Origin: Ciceribacter ferrooxidans
GTDB taxonomy: Bacteria; Pseudomonadota; Alphaproteobacteria; Rhizobiales; Rhizobiaceae
Length of the DNA stretch: 64,000 nucleotides
NCBI RefSeq assembly: GCF_004137355.1
Contig: NZ_SDVB01000238.1
Coordinates: 620,001-684,000, forward strand
Direction of reading: 5' to 3'
The first letter of the stretch is position 1. Each line of letters begins with the position of its first letter. Made by a program: the position numbers and the translations under genes. This document shows, one piece after another, positions 6,957-15,400 of this stretch. The notes beneath the pieces are model-generated. The model worked only from the letters and a program-made list of their open reading frames with translations, ran no database searches and was not told the DNA's origin.

Positions 6957-8735
6957 ATGACGGGAACAGACAATCAGATGACCGGCGCGGAGATCGTCCT
7001 CAGGGCGCTGAAGGACAACGGGGTTGAGCACATCTTCGGTTATCCGGGCGGTGCGGTGCTTCCGATCTATGACGAGATCTTCCAGCAGGACGAGATCCAG
7101 CACATCCTCGTGCGCCACGAGCAGGGTGCCGGCCACGCCGCCGAAGGTTACGCCCGCTCGACCGGCAAGGTCGGCGTCATGCTCGTGACCTCCGGTCCCG
7201 GCGCGACCAATGCGGTCACACCGCTGCAGGATGCGCTGATGGATTCGATCCCGATCGTCTGCATTTCGGGACAGGTTCCGACGCCGCTCATCGGCTCCGA
7301 CGCCTTCCAGGAATGCGACACCGTCGGGATCACCCGGCCCTGCACCAAGCACAACTGGCTGGTCAAGGACGTCAACGATCTCGCCCGCATCATCCATGAG
7401 GCTTTCCGCATCGCGAGAACCGGTCGTCCGGGTCCGGTCGTCGTCGATATTCCGAAGGATGTCCAGTTCGCGACCGGCACCTACACGCCGCCGGACGCGC
7501 ATCGGATCCAGAAGAGCTACCAGCCGAAGGTCCAGGGCGACGCCCGTGCGATCCAGGCTGCCGTCGAACTGATGGCGAACGCCCGTCGCCCGATCATCTA
7601 CAGTGGCGGCGGCGTCATCAATTCCGGTCCGGAAGCCTCCAAGCTGCTGCGCGAACTGGTGTCGCTCACCGATTTTCCGATCACCTCCACCCTGATGGGG
7701 CTCGGCGCCTATCCGGCCTCGGGCAAGAACTGGCTCGGCATGCTCGGCATGCACGGTTCCTACGAGGCCAACATGGCGATGCACGACTGTGACGTCATGG
7801 TCTGCATCGGTGCCCGTTTCGACGACCGCATCACCGGCCGCCTCAACGCCTTCTCGCCGAACTCGAAGAAGATCCACATCGACATCGATCCGTCGAACAT
7901 CAACAAGAATGTCCGGGTCGACATTCCGATCGCCGGCGATGTCGGGCATGTCCTCGAAGACATGGTTCGGCTCTGGCGGGCGCTTCCGAAGAAGCCGGAT
8001 GCCGGCCAGACGGCGGAATGGCGCGACAGCATCGCCCGTTGGCGGGCGCGCAACAGCTTCGCCTATACGCCGTCGAGCGACGTCATCATGCCGCAATACG
8101 CGATCGAGCGGCTTGCGGCTCTCACCAAGGATCGTGATACCTACATCACCACCGAAGTCGGCCAGCACCAGATGTGGGCGGCGCAGTTCTTCGGTTTCGA
8201 GGAACCGAACCGTTGGATGACCTCGGGCGGCCTCGGCACCATGGGGTACGGCTTCCCGGCGGCGATCGGCGTGCAGATCGCCCACCCGGAAAGCCTCGTC
8301 ATCGACATTGCCGGCGACGCCTCGATCCAGATGTGCATCCAGGAAATGTCGTGCGCCGTGCAGTACGAGGCGCCGGTCAAGATCTTCATCTTGAACAACC
8401 AGTACATGGGCATGGTCCGCCAGTGGCAGCAGCTCCTGCACGGCAACCGCCTGTCGCACTCCTATACCGAGGCGATGCCGGACTTCGTCAAGCTCGCGGA
8501 GGCCTATGGTGCCGTCGGCCTGCGCTGCGAGAAGCCGGGCGACCTGGACGCCGCCATCCTGGAGATGATCAACGTCAAGAAGCCGGTGATCTTCGACTGC
8601 CGCGTCGCCAACCTCGCCAACTGCTTCCCGATGATCCCGTCCGGCAAGGCACACAACGAAATGCTGCTGCCCGACGAGGCCACCGACGAGGCGGTCGCCA
8701 ACGCCATCGACGCCAAGGGCCGCCAGCTCGTTTGA
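6957..8735 (+). CDS. ilvI: Acetolactate synthase, large (catalytic) subunit
   Basis: The 592-residue enzyme condenses pyruvate with pyruvate or 2-oxobutyrate, the first shared step of valine, leucine and isoleucine synthesis. The N-terminal pyrophosphate-binding half has GYPGGAVLPIYD and the catalytic Glu within HEQGAGHAAEGYAR. The C-terminal TPP/Mg2+ motif is GDASIQM...NN (about 445-480), with NNQYMGMVRQWQ. The length is normal. It is followed at 16 bases by the regulatory subunit gene and preceded by the ilvL attenuator, so expression should fall when branched-chain aminoacyl-tRNAs are plentiful. ilvB is an alternative name. Confidence 0.96.
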   Translation: MTGTDNQMTGAEIVLRALKDNGVEHIFGYPGGAVLPIYDEIFQQDEIQHILVRHEQGAGHAAEGYARSTGKVGVMLVTSGPGATNAVTPLQDALMDSIPIVCISGQVPTPLIGSDAFQECDTVGITRPCTKHNWLVKDVNDLARIIHEAFRIARTGRPGPVVVDIPKDVQFATGTYTPPDAHRIQKSYQPKVQGDARAIQAAVELMANARRPIIYSGGGVINSGPEASKLLRELVSLTDFPITSTLMGLGAYPASGKNWLGMLGMHGSYEANMAMHDCDVMVCIGARFDDRITGRLNAFSPNSKKIHIDIDPSNINKNVRVDIPIAGDVGHVLEDMVRLWRALPKKPDAGQTAEWRDSIARWRARNSFAYTPSSDVIMPQYAIERLAALTKDRDTYITTEVGQHQMWAAQFFGFEEPNRWMTSGGLGTMGYGFPAAIGVQIAHPESLVIDIAGDASIQMCIQEMSCAVQYEAPVKIFILNNQYMGMVRQWQQLLHGNRLSHSYTEAMPDFVKLAEAYGAVGLRCEKPGDLDAAILEMINVKKPVIFDCRVANLANCFPMIPSGKAHNEMLLPDEATDEAVANAIDAKGRQLV

Positions 8736-8751
8736 TTTCAAGGGGTTTACA

Positions 8752-9324
8752 ATGAACGCACACCTTCAGCCCACGGGCTCCGCCTACTTCATCGCCCCGG
8801 AAACGGCGAGCGTCGAAAGCCATACGCTCTCGATCCTCGTCGACAACGAGCCGGGTGTCCTTGCCCGTGTCATCGGCCTTTTCTCCGGCCGCGGCTACAA
8901 TATCGAAAGCCTCACCGTCTCGGAAACCGAGCATGAGGCGCATCTGTCGCGGATCACCATCGTCACCCGCGGGACGCCGAGCGTGCTCGAGCAGATCAAG
9001 ACGCAGCTCGAGCGCATCGTTCCGGTCCACCGCGTGGTGGACCTGACGGTACGTGCCCGCGAGCTCGGCCAGGAACGGCCGATCGAGCGTGAGGTGGCTC
9101 TCGTGAAGGTCACCGGTTCCGGCGAGATGCGCGCCGAAACCCTTCGCCTTGCCGACGCCTTCCAGGCGAAGGTGGTGGATGCGACCGTCGACCACTTCAT
9201 CTTCGAGATCACCGGGAAGTCGTCGAAGATCGACCAATTCGTGGCGATCATGAAGCCGCTCGGGCTGAACGAAATCTGCCGCACGGGCATCGCCGCGATG
9301 AACCGTGGTTCGCAGGGAATGTGA
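8752..9324 (+). CDS. ilvH: Acetolactate synthase, small (regulatory) subunit
   Basis: The 190-residue protein carries an N-terminal ACT domain (HTLSILVDNEPGVLARVIGL, about 24-95) that binds valine for feedback inhibition, and a C-terminal ALS_ss domain with VALVKV and the FEITGKSSKIDQF segment. Family proteins are 160-190 residues and bind the large subunit. It is the second gene of the ilvIH operon, 16 bases behind ilvI, and is followed by a strong terminator. There is a short extra N-terminal segment of about 20 residues before the ACT domain, common in alphaproteobacteria. Confidence 0.96.
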   Translation: MNAHLQPTGSAYFIAPETASVESHTLSILVDNEPGVLARVIGLFSGRGYNIESLTVSETEHEAHLSRITIVTRGTPSVLEQIKTQLERIVPVHRVVDLTVRARELGQERPIEREVALVKVTGSGEMRAETLRLADAFQAKVVDATVDHFIFEITGKSSKIDQFVAIMKPLGLNEICRTGIAAMNRGSQGM

Positions 9325-9348
9325 GGCAATCTCTGCCGATCGACTGGA

Positions 9349-9376
9349 CGGGCGGCCCTTGTGCCGCCCGTTTTGC
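9349..9376 (+). terminator. Intrinsic terminator of ilvIH
   Basis: A perfect 8-bp GC stem, CGGGCGGC (9349-9356) with GCCGCCCG (9363-9370), six-base loop, followed by TTTTGC. It lies 25 bases after the ilvH stop. Confidence 0.88.
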
Positions 9377-9416
9377 TTTAGCATTTAGCAAGGGAAGGTT
9401 TTGGGGGAACGGTGCC

Positions 9417-9908
9417 TCAAAACATCGACATCTGGGCGGGCGCGGGCTTCTCCACGTTTCCCGCATCCGCGTCGGGCTCCGCCGGCGCGACCTTCTCCGC
9501 TGAACCGGATTTCCCGGCGCCTTTTGTGCGGGTTCCTGCCGGCTTCTCGTCCTCGGGCGGCGCCGGGGTCGCGTGCCCGGTCATGCCGACGTCCTGCAGA
9601 AATCCCGCAAGGCATGGTTCCAGCACCTTCTGTGCCAGCGCATAGTGGACGAACTGGCCGCGCTTTTCGCGGGAGACGAGACCGGCGCCTTCGAGGATCG
9701 CAAGGTGTTGCGAGATGGAGGGCTTGGCCATGACGAAGTGCGAGGCGATCTCGCCGGCGGTCAGGCTGGAGGCGGCGAGATGCCTCAGCATCGCCCGGCG
9801 CGGTGCTGCCGCGAGCGCCTGAAAGATCTTCTGCTCCAGCTTTTCGTCTCTACCGGTTGCTGCCGTCTTCTTGCCGCGCTTCTGCATGTCTCGTCGCCCT
9901 GTTTGCAT
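9417..9908 (-). CDS. ArsR family winged-helix transcriptional regulator
   Basis: The 163-residue product has an ArsR-type winged helix at about 25-100, with recognition region AGEIASHFVMAKPSISQHL and the wing SREKRGQFVHYAL. Unlike minimal ArsR proteins it has a C-terminal tail of about 60 residues rich in Pro, Ala, Glu and Lys, probably disordered. No metal-binding cysteine pair is seen in the usual helix-3 position; one Cys sits in EPCLAGF. Starts at 9908 or 9887 (the latter has AGGG nine bases upstream) are both possible. An AATTAG/CTAATT inverted repeat upstream suggests self-repression. Confidence 0.85.
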   Translation of the reverse strand: MQTGRRDMQKRGKKTAATGRDEKLEQKIFQALAAAPRRAMLRHLAASSLTAGEIASHFVMAKPSISQHLAILEGAGLVSREKRGQFVHYALAQKVLEPCLAGFLQDVGMTGHATPAPPEDEKPAGTRTKGAGKSGSAEKVAPAEPDADAGNVEKPAPAQMSMF

Positions 9909-9976
9909 CGACGCAGATATTTCCGGAATTGCGGCGTCAGGCAATCCCCTCGGGCGTCCTCCGGCGGGTGGACGAC

Positions 9977-9996
9977 AATTAGTTAACAAGCTAATT
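9977..9996 (-). promoter_or_regulatory. Inverted repeat, candidate operator of the ArsR gene
   Basis: AATTAG (9977-9982) and CTAATT (9991-9996) form an AT-rich inverted repeat around TTAACAAG, 70-90 bases upstream of the ArsR start in otherwise GC-rich DNA. Its form (TTAG-N8-CTAA) resembles operators of other ArsR/SmtB proteins. Confidence 0.5.
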
Positions 9997-10051
9997 CGGC
10001 AATTCGCGTCAGGTGGCTTGCCCGGCAACTCGTCGATGCGAGGGCTCCGCT

Positions 10052-10897
10052 TCAGATCATCGCCAGCGGCATCTTGTGCTCAGGCGCGGGGAAGACCGCG
10101 TCGAGCGCTGCCCAGTCGTCCTCGGTCACCTGCAGATCGACGGCGTCGCGGTTCTCGCGCACGCGCCGGAGGTTCGACGACTTCGGGATGGCAATCACCC
10201 CTTCGCGCCTCAGAAGAAAGGCGAGGGCGACCTGCGCTGGCGTCGCCTGATAGGCCTTGGCGATGTGGATGAGCTCCGGGTGATGGGCGAGCCGGCCCTG
10301 CTCGATCGGCGAATAGGCCATGACCGCCACGCCGCGGGCCCGGCACCAGGGAAGCAGGTCGTATTCAATACCGCGCTGGCCGAGATTGTAGAGCACCTGG
10401 TTGGCCGCACAATTGGCGCCGTCGGGCAGGGCGAAAAGCTCCTCCATGTCGGCAACGTCGAAGTTCGACACGCCCCAGGCGCCGATCTTGCCGGCAGCCT
10501 TCAGTTCCTCGAAGGCGGCGACGGTATCGGCGAGCGGATGTTCGCCGCGCCAGTGGAGGAGATAGAGGTCGAGACGGTCGGTCTTCAGACGCCTGAGGCT
10601 GGCCTCGCAAGCCGCGACCGTGCCGGCGCGGCTTGCGTTCCACGGATAAACCTTGCTGACGAGGAACACCTCGTCGCGGCGGTCCTCGAGCGCCGTGCCG
10701 ACCACGCGCTCGGCGCCGCCCTCGCCGTACATCTCGGCCGTATCGATCAGCGTCATGCCGAGATCGAGGCCGAGCCGCAGGCTGTCGATCTCCTCGCCGG
10801 CGCGGGCTTTCACCTCGCCCATCTGCCAGGTGCCGAGTCCCAGCGCGGGAACGGAGACGCCGCCGGGCAGGGTGACGGTCGGGATCGGATCGTGCAT
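10052..10897 (-). CDS. Aldo/keto reductase
   Basis: The 281-residue protein is a TIM-barrel NADPH-dependent oxidoreductase. Visible family features are [12 protein letters not shown] at the N-terminus, the catalytic Asp-Tyr of [14 protein letters not shown] (about 49-62), the Lys of [16 protein letters not shown] with the His, and the C-terminal [13 protein letters not shown] loop that binds the NADPH phosphate. It resembles the YeaE/2,5-diketogluconate reductase group; the natural substrate cannot be told. The start at 10897 is preceded by AAGGAAGAAG. It stands alone, between the ArsR and LysE genes. Confidence 0.9.
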   Translation of the reverse strand: MHDPIPTVTLPGGVSVPALGLGTWQMGEVKARAGEEIDSLRLGLDLGMTLIDTAEMYGEGGAERVVGTALEDRRDEVFLVSKVYPWNASRAGTVAACEASLRRLKTDRLDLYLLHWRGEHPLADTVAAFEELKAAGKIGAWGVSNFDVADMEELFALPDGANCAANQVLYNLGQRGIEYDLLPWCRARGVAVMAYSPIEQGRLAHHPELIHIAKAYQATPAQVALAFLLRREGVIAIPKSSNLRRVRENRDAVDLQVTEDDWAALDAVFPAPEHKMPLAMI

Positions 10898-11074
10898 CGC
10901 TTCTTCCTTCTGGCATCTGTCAGGCGAGCATAGCAGGCGACGTCGGACCGACAAGCTGTCGGCACAGTCCGGATCGGACGGGCTTGCGTGTCACTGCAAC
11001 AATTCCGCGCTGGACCGGCCGATCGCGTCGACTATGTTGACCTGACGAAAAACAAGTTTCCCGACAGGATGGCC

Positions 11075-11668
11075 ATGACCTCCGAAATGCTGATCGCGCT
11101 GACGCTGTTTGCCTTCTCGACCTCGATCACGCCGGGGCCGAACAACATGATGCTGCTCGCCTCGGGCGTGAATTTCGGTTTCCGCCGCACGGTTCCCCAT
11201 ATTCTCGGAATCGAGCTCGGCTTCGGGGCGCTGATCCTCGCCGTCGGCCTCGGTGTCGGGACGATCCTGTCGACCGAACCCCGGCTCTATCTCGGCCTCA
11301 AGGTGCTGGGCGGCGGTTATCTTCTCTGGATGGCCTGGCACATCGCCATGACGCGGCAGATGGGGGAGGCGGCGAGTGAGGCGCGTCCGTTCAGTTTCAT
11401 TCAGGCGGCTCTCTTCCAGTTCGTCAATCCGAAGGCCTGGGTCATGGCGGCCGGCGCGGTCGCCGCCTATCAGAGCCCGAATTCTTACATCCGCGATTCC
11501 GGCCTGATCTTTCTCGCCTTCATGTCGGTCGGCATTTTCTGCACGGCCGCCTGGGTCGGGTTCGGCTCTGTGCTCAAGGGCTGGTTGTCCGATCCCGTCA
11601 GGCTCAAGTGGTTCAACATCACCATGGCGGTGCTGCTGGTCGCGAGCCTGTGGCCGATGCTAGAATAA
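11075..11668 (+). CDS. LysE family translocator (amino acid exporter)
   Basis: A 197-residue membrane protein with about six hydrophobic helices and the LysE/RhtB hallmarks SITPGPNNMMLLASGVNFG near the N-terminus and FQFVNPKAWVMAAGA in the middle. The family exports amino acids or derivatives using the proton gradient. ATG at 11075 is preferred over 11069 because the AGGA motif is six bases upstream; longer in-frame starts would add a non-family leader. It overlaps the convergent DUF2269 gene by nine bases at its end. Confidence 0.9.
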   Translation: MTSEMLIALTLFAFSTSITPGPNNMMLLASGVNFGFRRTVPHILGIELGFGALILAVGLGVGTILSTEPRLYLGLKVLGGGYLLWMAWHIAMTRQMGEAASEARPFSFIQAALFQFVNPKAWVMAAGAVAAYQSPNSYIRDSGLIFLAFMSVGIFCTAAWVGFGSVLKGWLSDPVRLKWFNITMAVLLVASLWPMLE

Positions 11669-12139
11669 CGCGATCGAGGGTCTGGCAAGCATCAGCCAGA
11701 TGATCGCGAGGACGGAGAAGAAGGCGGGAAAGCCGCAGGCGAACCAGATCCTGTAGAGCGATGCGAAGGCCGGCGGCAGTGCCGTGCCGCCCAAGGCGGC
11801 CGCACGCGCGATATCGCGCAGCTTCAACTGGATCCAGACGACCGGCAGCCAGAACAGGCCGGTGACGACATAGAGCGCCAGCGCGATCACGATCCAGCCC
11901 TCGGTGAGCGGCCAGCCTATGGTTTTGGCGAGCAGGTATCCGGTGATCGGCTGCACGAACACGGCGGTTGCCGTGAAGACCGTATCCGCAAGCACGACCG
12001 TGCCCGCGACATGGGCGATGACCGCCGGGTCGCGTGTGTGCCGTGCAACCACCATGAAGAAGGCGATGCCGGCGCCCGTTCCGAGCAGCACTGTCGCGCC
12101 GATGACATGAAGGAAGCGGAGGAAAATGTCGACGGGCAT
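11660..12139 (-). CDS. DUF2269 family integral membrane protein
   Basis: A 159-residue protein with four hydrophobic helices (about 4-30, 45-70, 82-105, 130-155), LRFLHVIGATVLLGTG at the start and a PVVWIQLKLRDIA segment, matching the DUF2269 family of unknown function. Its start codon overlaps the stop codon of the upstream SDR-DoxX fusion by one base (coordinate 12139), so translation is coupled. The two proteins presumably act together at the membrane; the role is unknown. Confidence 0.85.
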   Translation of the reverse strand: MPVDIFLRFLHVIGATVLLGTGAGIAFFMVVARHTRDPAVIAHVAGTVVLADTVFTATAVFVQPITGYLLAKTIGWPLTEGWIVIALALYVVTGLFWLPVVWIQLKLRDIARAAALGGTALPPAFASLYRIWFACGFPAFFSVLAIIWLMLARPSIALF

Positions 12140-13425
12140 CAGCGGTTGTCCAGGATGGCGAGGCTTGTGAGCGTGAGCAGCGCCGAGGGCAGGACCTTGA
12201 CCAGCGGACCGAGCGGATCGAGCCAGAGAGCCGGCTCCACGACGGATGCGGCGACGAGATAGAGCGCGGTGACGGCGAGCATGCCGAGGAGGGCGCGACG
12301 AGCGAGCGGACGCAGGAGCACGCAGACCCCGAGTGTCACGTCGAGAAGGCAGGAAAGCAGTGTCGCAGCCGTCGCGGCCGCCGGCGGCAACAGTGGCAGG
12401 AAGTGGCTTGCGGCCCGCTCGACGTCGGCAAGCGGCAAAAGGCCCGAGAGCAGCCAGAAGAGCGACAGAGTGACGATCGCCGGCGCCTTCATGAGGTAGA
12501 GGCGGGCAAACCAGAGGTCCTGAACGCCGGACGGATGGGCGGCAAGCGTCTCTGAAAGCGTCCGCATGGCGAACGGTGGCGGTTCCCCGTCATTGCTGCG
12601 GGTGACGCCGCCTTCCATCACCGTCATGGCGGTCGAGCGCAGTGGTGACTGCCAGCCGAGACGGCCGGCGAGATCGGCGAGTAGCGTAACCGTTCGCCCG
12701 AGGATCTCCGGCACGACGACCGTCGGGGCAGGAGCGAGACCGAGCCAGCGGCGATGCAGTGCAAGCGTCGTCTCGAGCGTCAGCCGCGCGGGTGCGGCAA
12801 GCTCGATGTCGCTGCCGGCCGGGATCGTGCCCCCGACGGCGAGTGCGACGGCGGTCGCCACATCCTCGACATCCACCGTCTCGACCGGGCTTTCGGCGTG
12901 GATGAGCGGCTGGACGAAGGGGAAGGCGGCGAGCGCCCGCAGCAGGGCAGTTCCGCCGAAGGCATTGCGCCCGACGACAAGCGCCGGCCGCAGGATGACG
13001 AAGGGCAGGCCGCTTTCTGCAAGTGCAGCATCGGCCCGGTGCTTGGTCGCCAGAAACGGCAGGTCGGCGCCGGTGCCATCGACGCGGGCGGAGATCTGCA
13101 TGATGCAGTGGATGCCGCTCGTCTTCGCGGCCTCGTAGAGCGCGAGCATGGCATTCTGCTGGGAGGCGGCGAGATCGTCCGTAAGGCCGTCCTGCAGGGC
13201 GCCGGCGCAGTTGATGACGATCTCGAACCCGTCGAGGTGCGGCCGCCATGCTGCTGCGGTCTGGAGGTCGGCCAGATCGGCGGCGATCCATTGGACTTCC
13301 GGCCAGCGGGCGCGTGCTCTTGCGACACTGCGGGCGAGCCCGGTCACGGCATGGCCGTCGGCGGCCAGCCGTTGCATGACCGCCGAACCGATGAAACCTG
13401 TACCGCCGAGAATCAGGATGCGCAT
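12139..13425 (-). CDS. NAD(P)-binding SDR protein fused to a DoxX-like membrane domain
   Basis: The 428-residue protein has two parts. Residues 1-290 are an extended/atypical SDR Rossmann domain with GGTGFIGSAVMQRLAADG and an NmrA-like core. Residues about 300-428 hold four hydrophobic helices with ALLSVLLDVTLGVCVLLRP-like composition, resembling the DoxX-like (DoxX_3) domain. This fusion is known in proteobacteria, and a redox role at the membrane on a lipid or quinone-like substrate is an inference. The downstream DUF2269 gene overlaps it by one base. Upstream, an anti-sigma gene ends 50 bases away on the same strand, so the group may be one transcript. Confidence 0.85.
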   Translation of the reverse strand: MRILILGGTGFIGSAVMQRLAADGHAVTGLARSVARARARWPEVQWIAADLADLQTAAAWRPHLDGFEIVINCAGALQDGLTDDLAASQQNAMLALYEAAKTSGIHCIMQISARVDGTGADLPFLATKHRADAALAESGLPFVILRPALVVGRNAFGGTALLRALAAFPFVQPLIHAESPVETVDVEDVATAVALAVGGTIPAGSDIELAAPARLTLETTLALHRRWLGLAPAPTVVVPEILGRTVTLLADLAGRLGWQSPLRSTAMTVMEGGVTRSNDGEPPPFAMRTLSETLAAHPSGVQDLWFARLYLMKAPAIVTLSLFWLLSGLLPLADVERAASHFLPLLPPAAATAATLLSCLLDVTLGVCVLLRPLARRALLGMLAVTALYLVAASVVEPALWLDPLGPLVKVLPSALLTLTSLAILDNR

Positions 13426-13475
13426 GGCCGAGACTAGCAGGTTGGACGCGTGTCGTCAGACCAGAGCTGGGCCGA

Positions 13476-14261
13476 TCATCCCGCGAACTGCTGGTAGCAT
13501 TCCTCGGCGATCTCGCGGAGCCGTTCGCGGGAGATTTCGCCGCTCAGCGCATAGCCGACCGGTCCGTCGATCCAGTAGAAGGTCTCGATGGTGCCTTCGG
13601 TCGCGTAGCGGAAGCTCGTCGTGCGGTTGGCGTCGTTGCGCCCCGCGAGCACGGTAATCCGCTCGCCGCCGGCATCCTCGTACATCAGCATGGCGCCGGC
13701 CTTTCCGCCGACAGGCACCAGCCGGCCACCGACCAGGTGGTAACCGAACCGCGAAAGGTCGGGGATGCTGAGCGGATGATCGAGCCGCTTGCCGAGCCAG
13801 GCGGCGAGGTGCTCCTGCTCGTCGGCGCCGACCTCCACCGGATGGCGGACATCGCTCGCATAGATCAGGAAGGCGGACCGCGCCTCTTGCGGCAAGGCGG
13901 CGACCGTCTGCGGCGAAAGGGGCGCCCTTTCCAGGAGAGAAGGCATCGTCTGTCCGATGGCGATACCCGCGCCAAGAAGGACCAGCGACGCCGTCATCTG
14001 CCGGAGGGGGAGGTGCCATGACGACCTTGGTGCCTTCGTCTCCGGTTTCAACAGGAGTTCAGGATCGCGCGGGTCGCTGCGGGCATGGCCGGAGAAGAGT
14101 GCGCGGATGTCGTCGTTCTGCGCCCGCCAGTCGGCGACCATGGCGGCGTCTTCCGGGTGTGCCGCGAGCCAGGCCTCGACCTCGCGGCTGCGTCGGGCAT
14201 CGAGCTGTCCGTCGACATAGGCGTGCAGGTCTTTTTCGTCGATGGAGCCGGGTTCGGGCAT
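13476..14261 (-). CDS. Anti-sigma factor (membrane bound)
   Basis: The 261-residue protein begins with a short cytosolic anti-sigma domain (IDEKDLHAYVDGQLDARRSREVE, about 6-60), then one transmembrane helix (about 87-107, LVLLGAGIAIGQTM) and a periplasmic part of about 150 residues. The D-x-x-L-x-A-Y-V-D-G-x-L-D motif is typical of anti-sigma factors next to ECF sigma genes, but the zinc-binding His-Cys-Cys motif of the ZAS class is not seen. Its start overlaps the stop of the sigma gene by one base (TAATG), giving tight stoichiometric coupling. It would hold the ECF factor until an envelope signal arrives. Confidence 0.85.
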   Translation of the reverse strand: MPEPGSIDEKDLHAYVDGQLDARRSREVEAWLAAHPEDAAMVADWRAQNDDIRALFSGHARSDPRDPELLLKPETKAPRSSWHLPLRQMTASLVLLGAGIAIGQTMPSLLERAPLSPQTVAALPQEARSAFLIYASDVRHPVEVGADEQEHLAAWLGKRLDHPLSIPDLSRFGYHLVGGRLVPVGGKAGAMLMYEDAGGERITVLAGRNDANRTTSFRYATEGTIETFYWIDGPVGYALSGEISRERLREIAEECYQQFAG

Positions 14262-14815
14262 TACTTTGGTCTCCGGAGCGTAACGATATTCTGTTCGGCC
14301 AGCACCAGCCGCAGCCGTTCACGGGCGCGGGAGAGGCGCGACATGACGGTCCCGATCGGAACACCTAAGATGTCAGCGACCTCCTGATAGGCGTAGCCTT
14401 CGACGACCACAAGCATCAGGACGGAGCGATATTCCGGGGCAAGTCCGTCGAGGGCGGCTTGCAGGCGATCACGCTCGAGCGGATCGGCTGCGGTTGTCGG
14501 CGCTTCGAGGTGGTCTGCTTCACTGATGTCGACGGCGGGAAACCGGCGGGCGTTGCGGCCGCGATTGTGGTGCAGGTTGGTCATGATCGTGTAGACCCAG
14601 GCTTTCAGGCTGCCGCCACGCCAGCTCGCGCGTTTGGCAAGCGCCGTCTCCACGCAATCCTGCAGCAGGTCCTCGCCGTCGAAATCCGAACGTGTGAGGC
14701 TGCGCGAATAGCGCCGCAGGCCGGGCAGCAGCGCCAGCATGTCCCGTTCGAAGATGCCGGTGCCGGGGATTGGGTTCCCCGGCACCACGTTTTCCTTGTC
14801 AGGGCCTTGCGGCAT
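14261..14815 (-). CDS. ECF-type RNA polymerase sigma factor
   Basis: The 184-residue protein contains sigma region 2 (about 20-85, with RYSRSLTRSDFDGEDLLQD and the WVYTIMTN promoter-melting stretch) and sigma region 4 (about 115-170, LAPEYRSVLMLVVVEG followed by the helix-turn-helix EVADILGVPIGTVMSRL). There is no region 1 or 3, which defines extracytoplasmic-function factors. ATG 14815 is preferred, with AAAGG eight bases upstream. It overlaps the upstream COG4315 gene by 17 bases and the anti-sigma gene by one base, so all three are co-translated. The inducing signal is unknown. Confidence 0.93.
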   Translation of the reverse strand: MPQGPDKENVVPGNPIPGTGIFERDMLALLPGLRRYSRSLTRSDFDGEDLLQDCVETALAKRASWRGGSLKAWVYTIMTNLHHNRGRNARRFPAVDISEADHLEAPTTAADPLERDRLQAALDGLAPEYRSVLMLVVVEGYAYQEVADILGVPIGTVMSRLSRARERLRLVLAEQNIVTLRRPK

Positions 14816-15173
14816 CCCACACACCTTTCACGCCGTCGCCGGTGGCATCGCCTTCCTTCTGGTCCTTAACCCAGAAGTAGAGCGGCATGCCGTCCTTCGC
14901 CCACTGCATTGCGCCGTCCTTGCGGGTCACCAGTGAGTATGCACCTTCGGCCTTTGCTCCGGAAGCGGCGAGGAAGGGAGGCCAGTTCTTGGCGCAGTCG
15001 TCATAGCAGTTCGAAACGCCCATCTTGTCGTTCTTGAACGTGTAGAGCGTCATGCCGTTGTCGCCGGCGACGACCTCGCCCTTGTCGGTCTTGACGGTCT
15101 TGACCGGCGCCTGCGCAAAGACAGGACCGGCGAGTGCGGCAATGGCGAGAGAAAGAAGGAGACGGGATCTCAT
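14799..15173 (-). CDS. Secreted COG4315-type protein (Yx(FWY)xxD repeat)
   Basis: A 124-residue protein with a signal peptide (residues 1-21, ending AGPVFAQA). The mature part has two repeats of the COG4315 pattern: LYTFKNDK...CAKNWPPF and LYFWVKDQ...GVWDAARP, with two cysteines in NCYDDCAKNWPPF. The family is periplasmic and often sits with ECF sigma/anti-sigma genes, as here, where it is first in the operon. A role in sensing or resisting oxidative or envelope stress is plausible but unproven. The 15173 start is chosen because the upstream in-frame extension is not signal-like. Confidence 0.88.
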   Translation of the reverse strand: MRSRLLLSLAIAALAGPVFAQAPVKTVKTDKGEVVAGDNGMTLYTFKNDKMGVSNCYDDCAKNWPPFLAASGAKAEGAYSLVTRKDGAMQWAKDGMPLYFWVKDQKEGDATGDGVKGVWDAARP

Positions 15174-15400
15174 GGGGGAACCTCCGAGTGTTGTCCGGCA
15201 CGTCCCGATCGGCCGTACCTGATGCATAAGACACTCGAACAGTGCGTTCTATTCCCTGCCTGATGAAGAAATTCGCCGGAACCTGCGGGCAGGGGAGCGG
15301 GGCGCTGCGATCCGGCGAAGAGAAGCGCCTCGGAAGAGCGGCTCCCGGGGTCTTCTCCGCCGCGCTTGCCAAGCGGGGGGAATCCTGCCAAGCACGGCGC

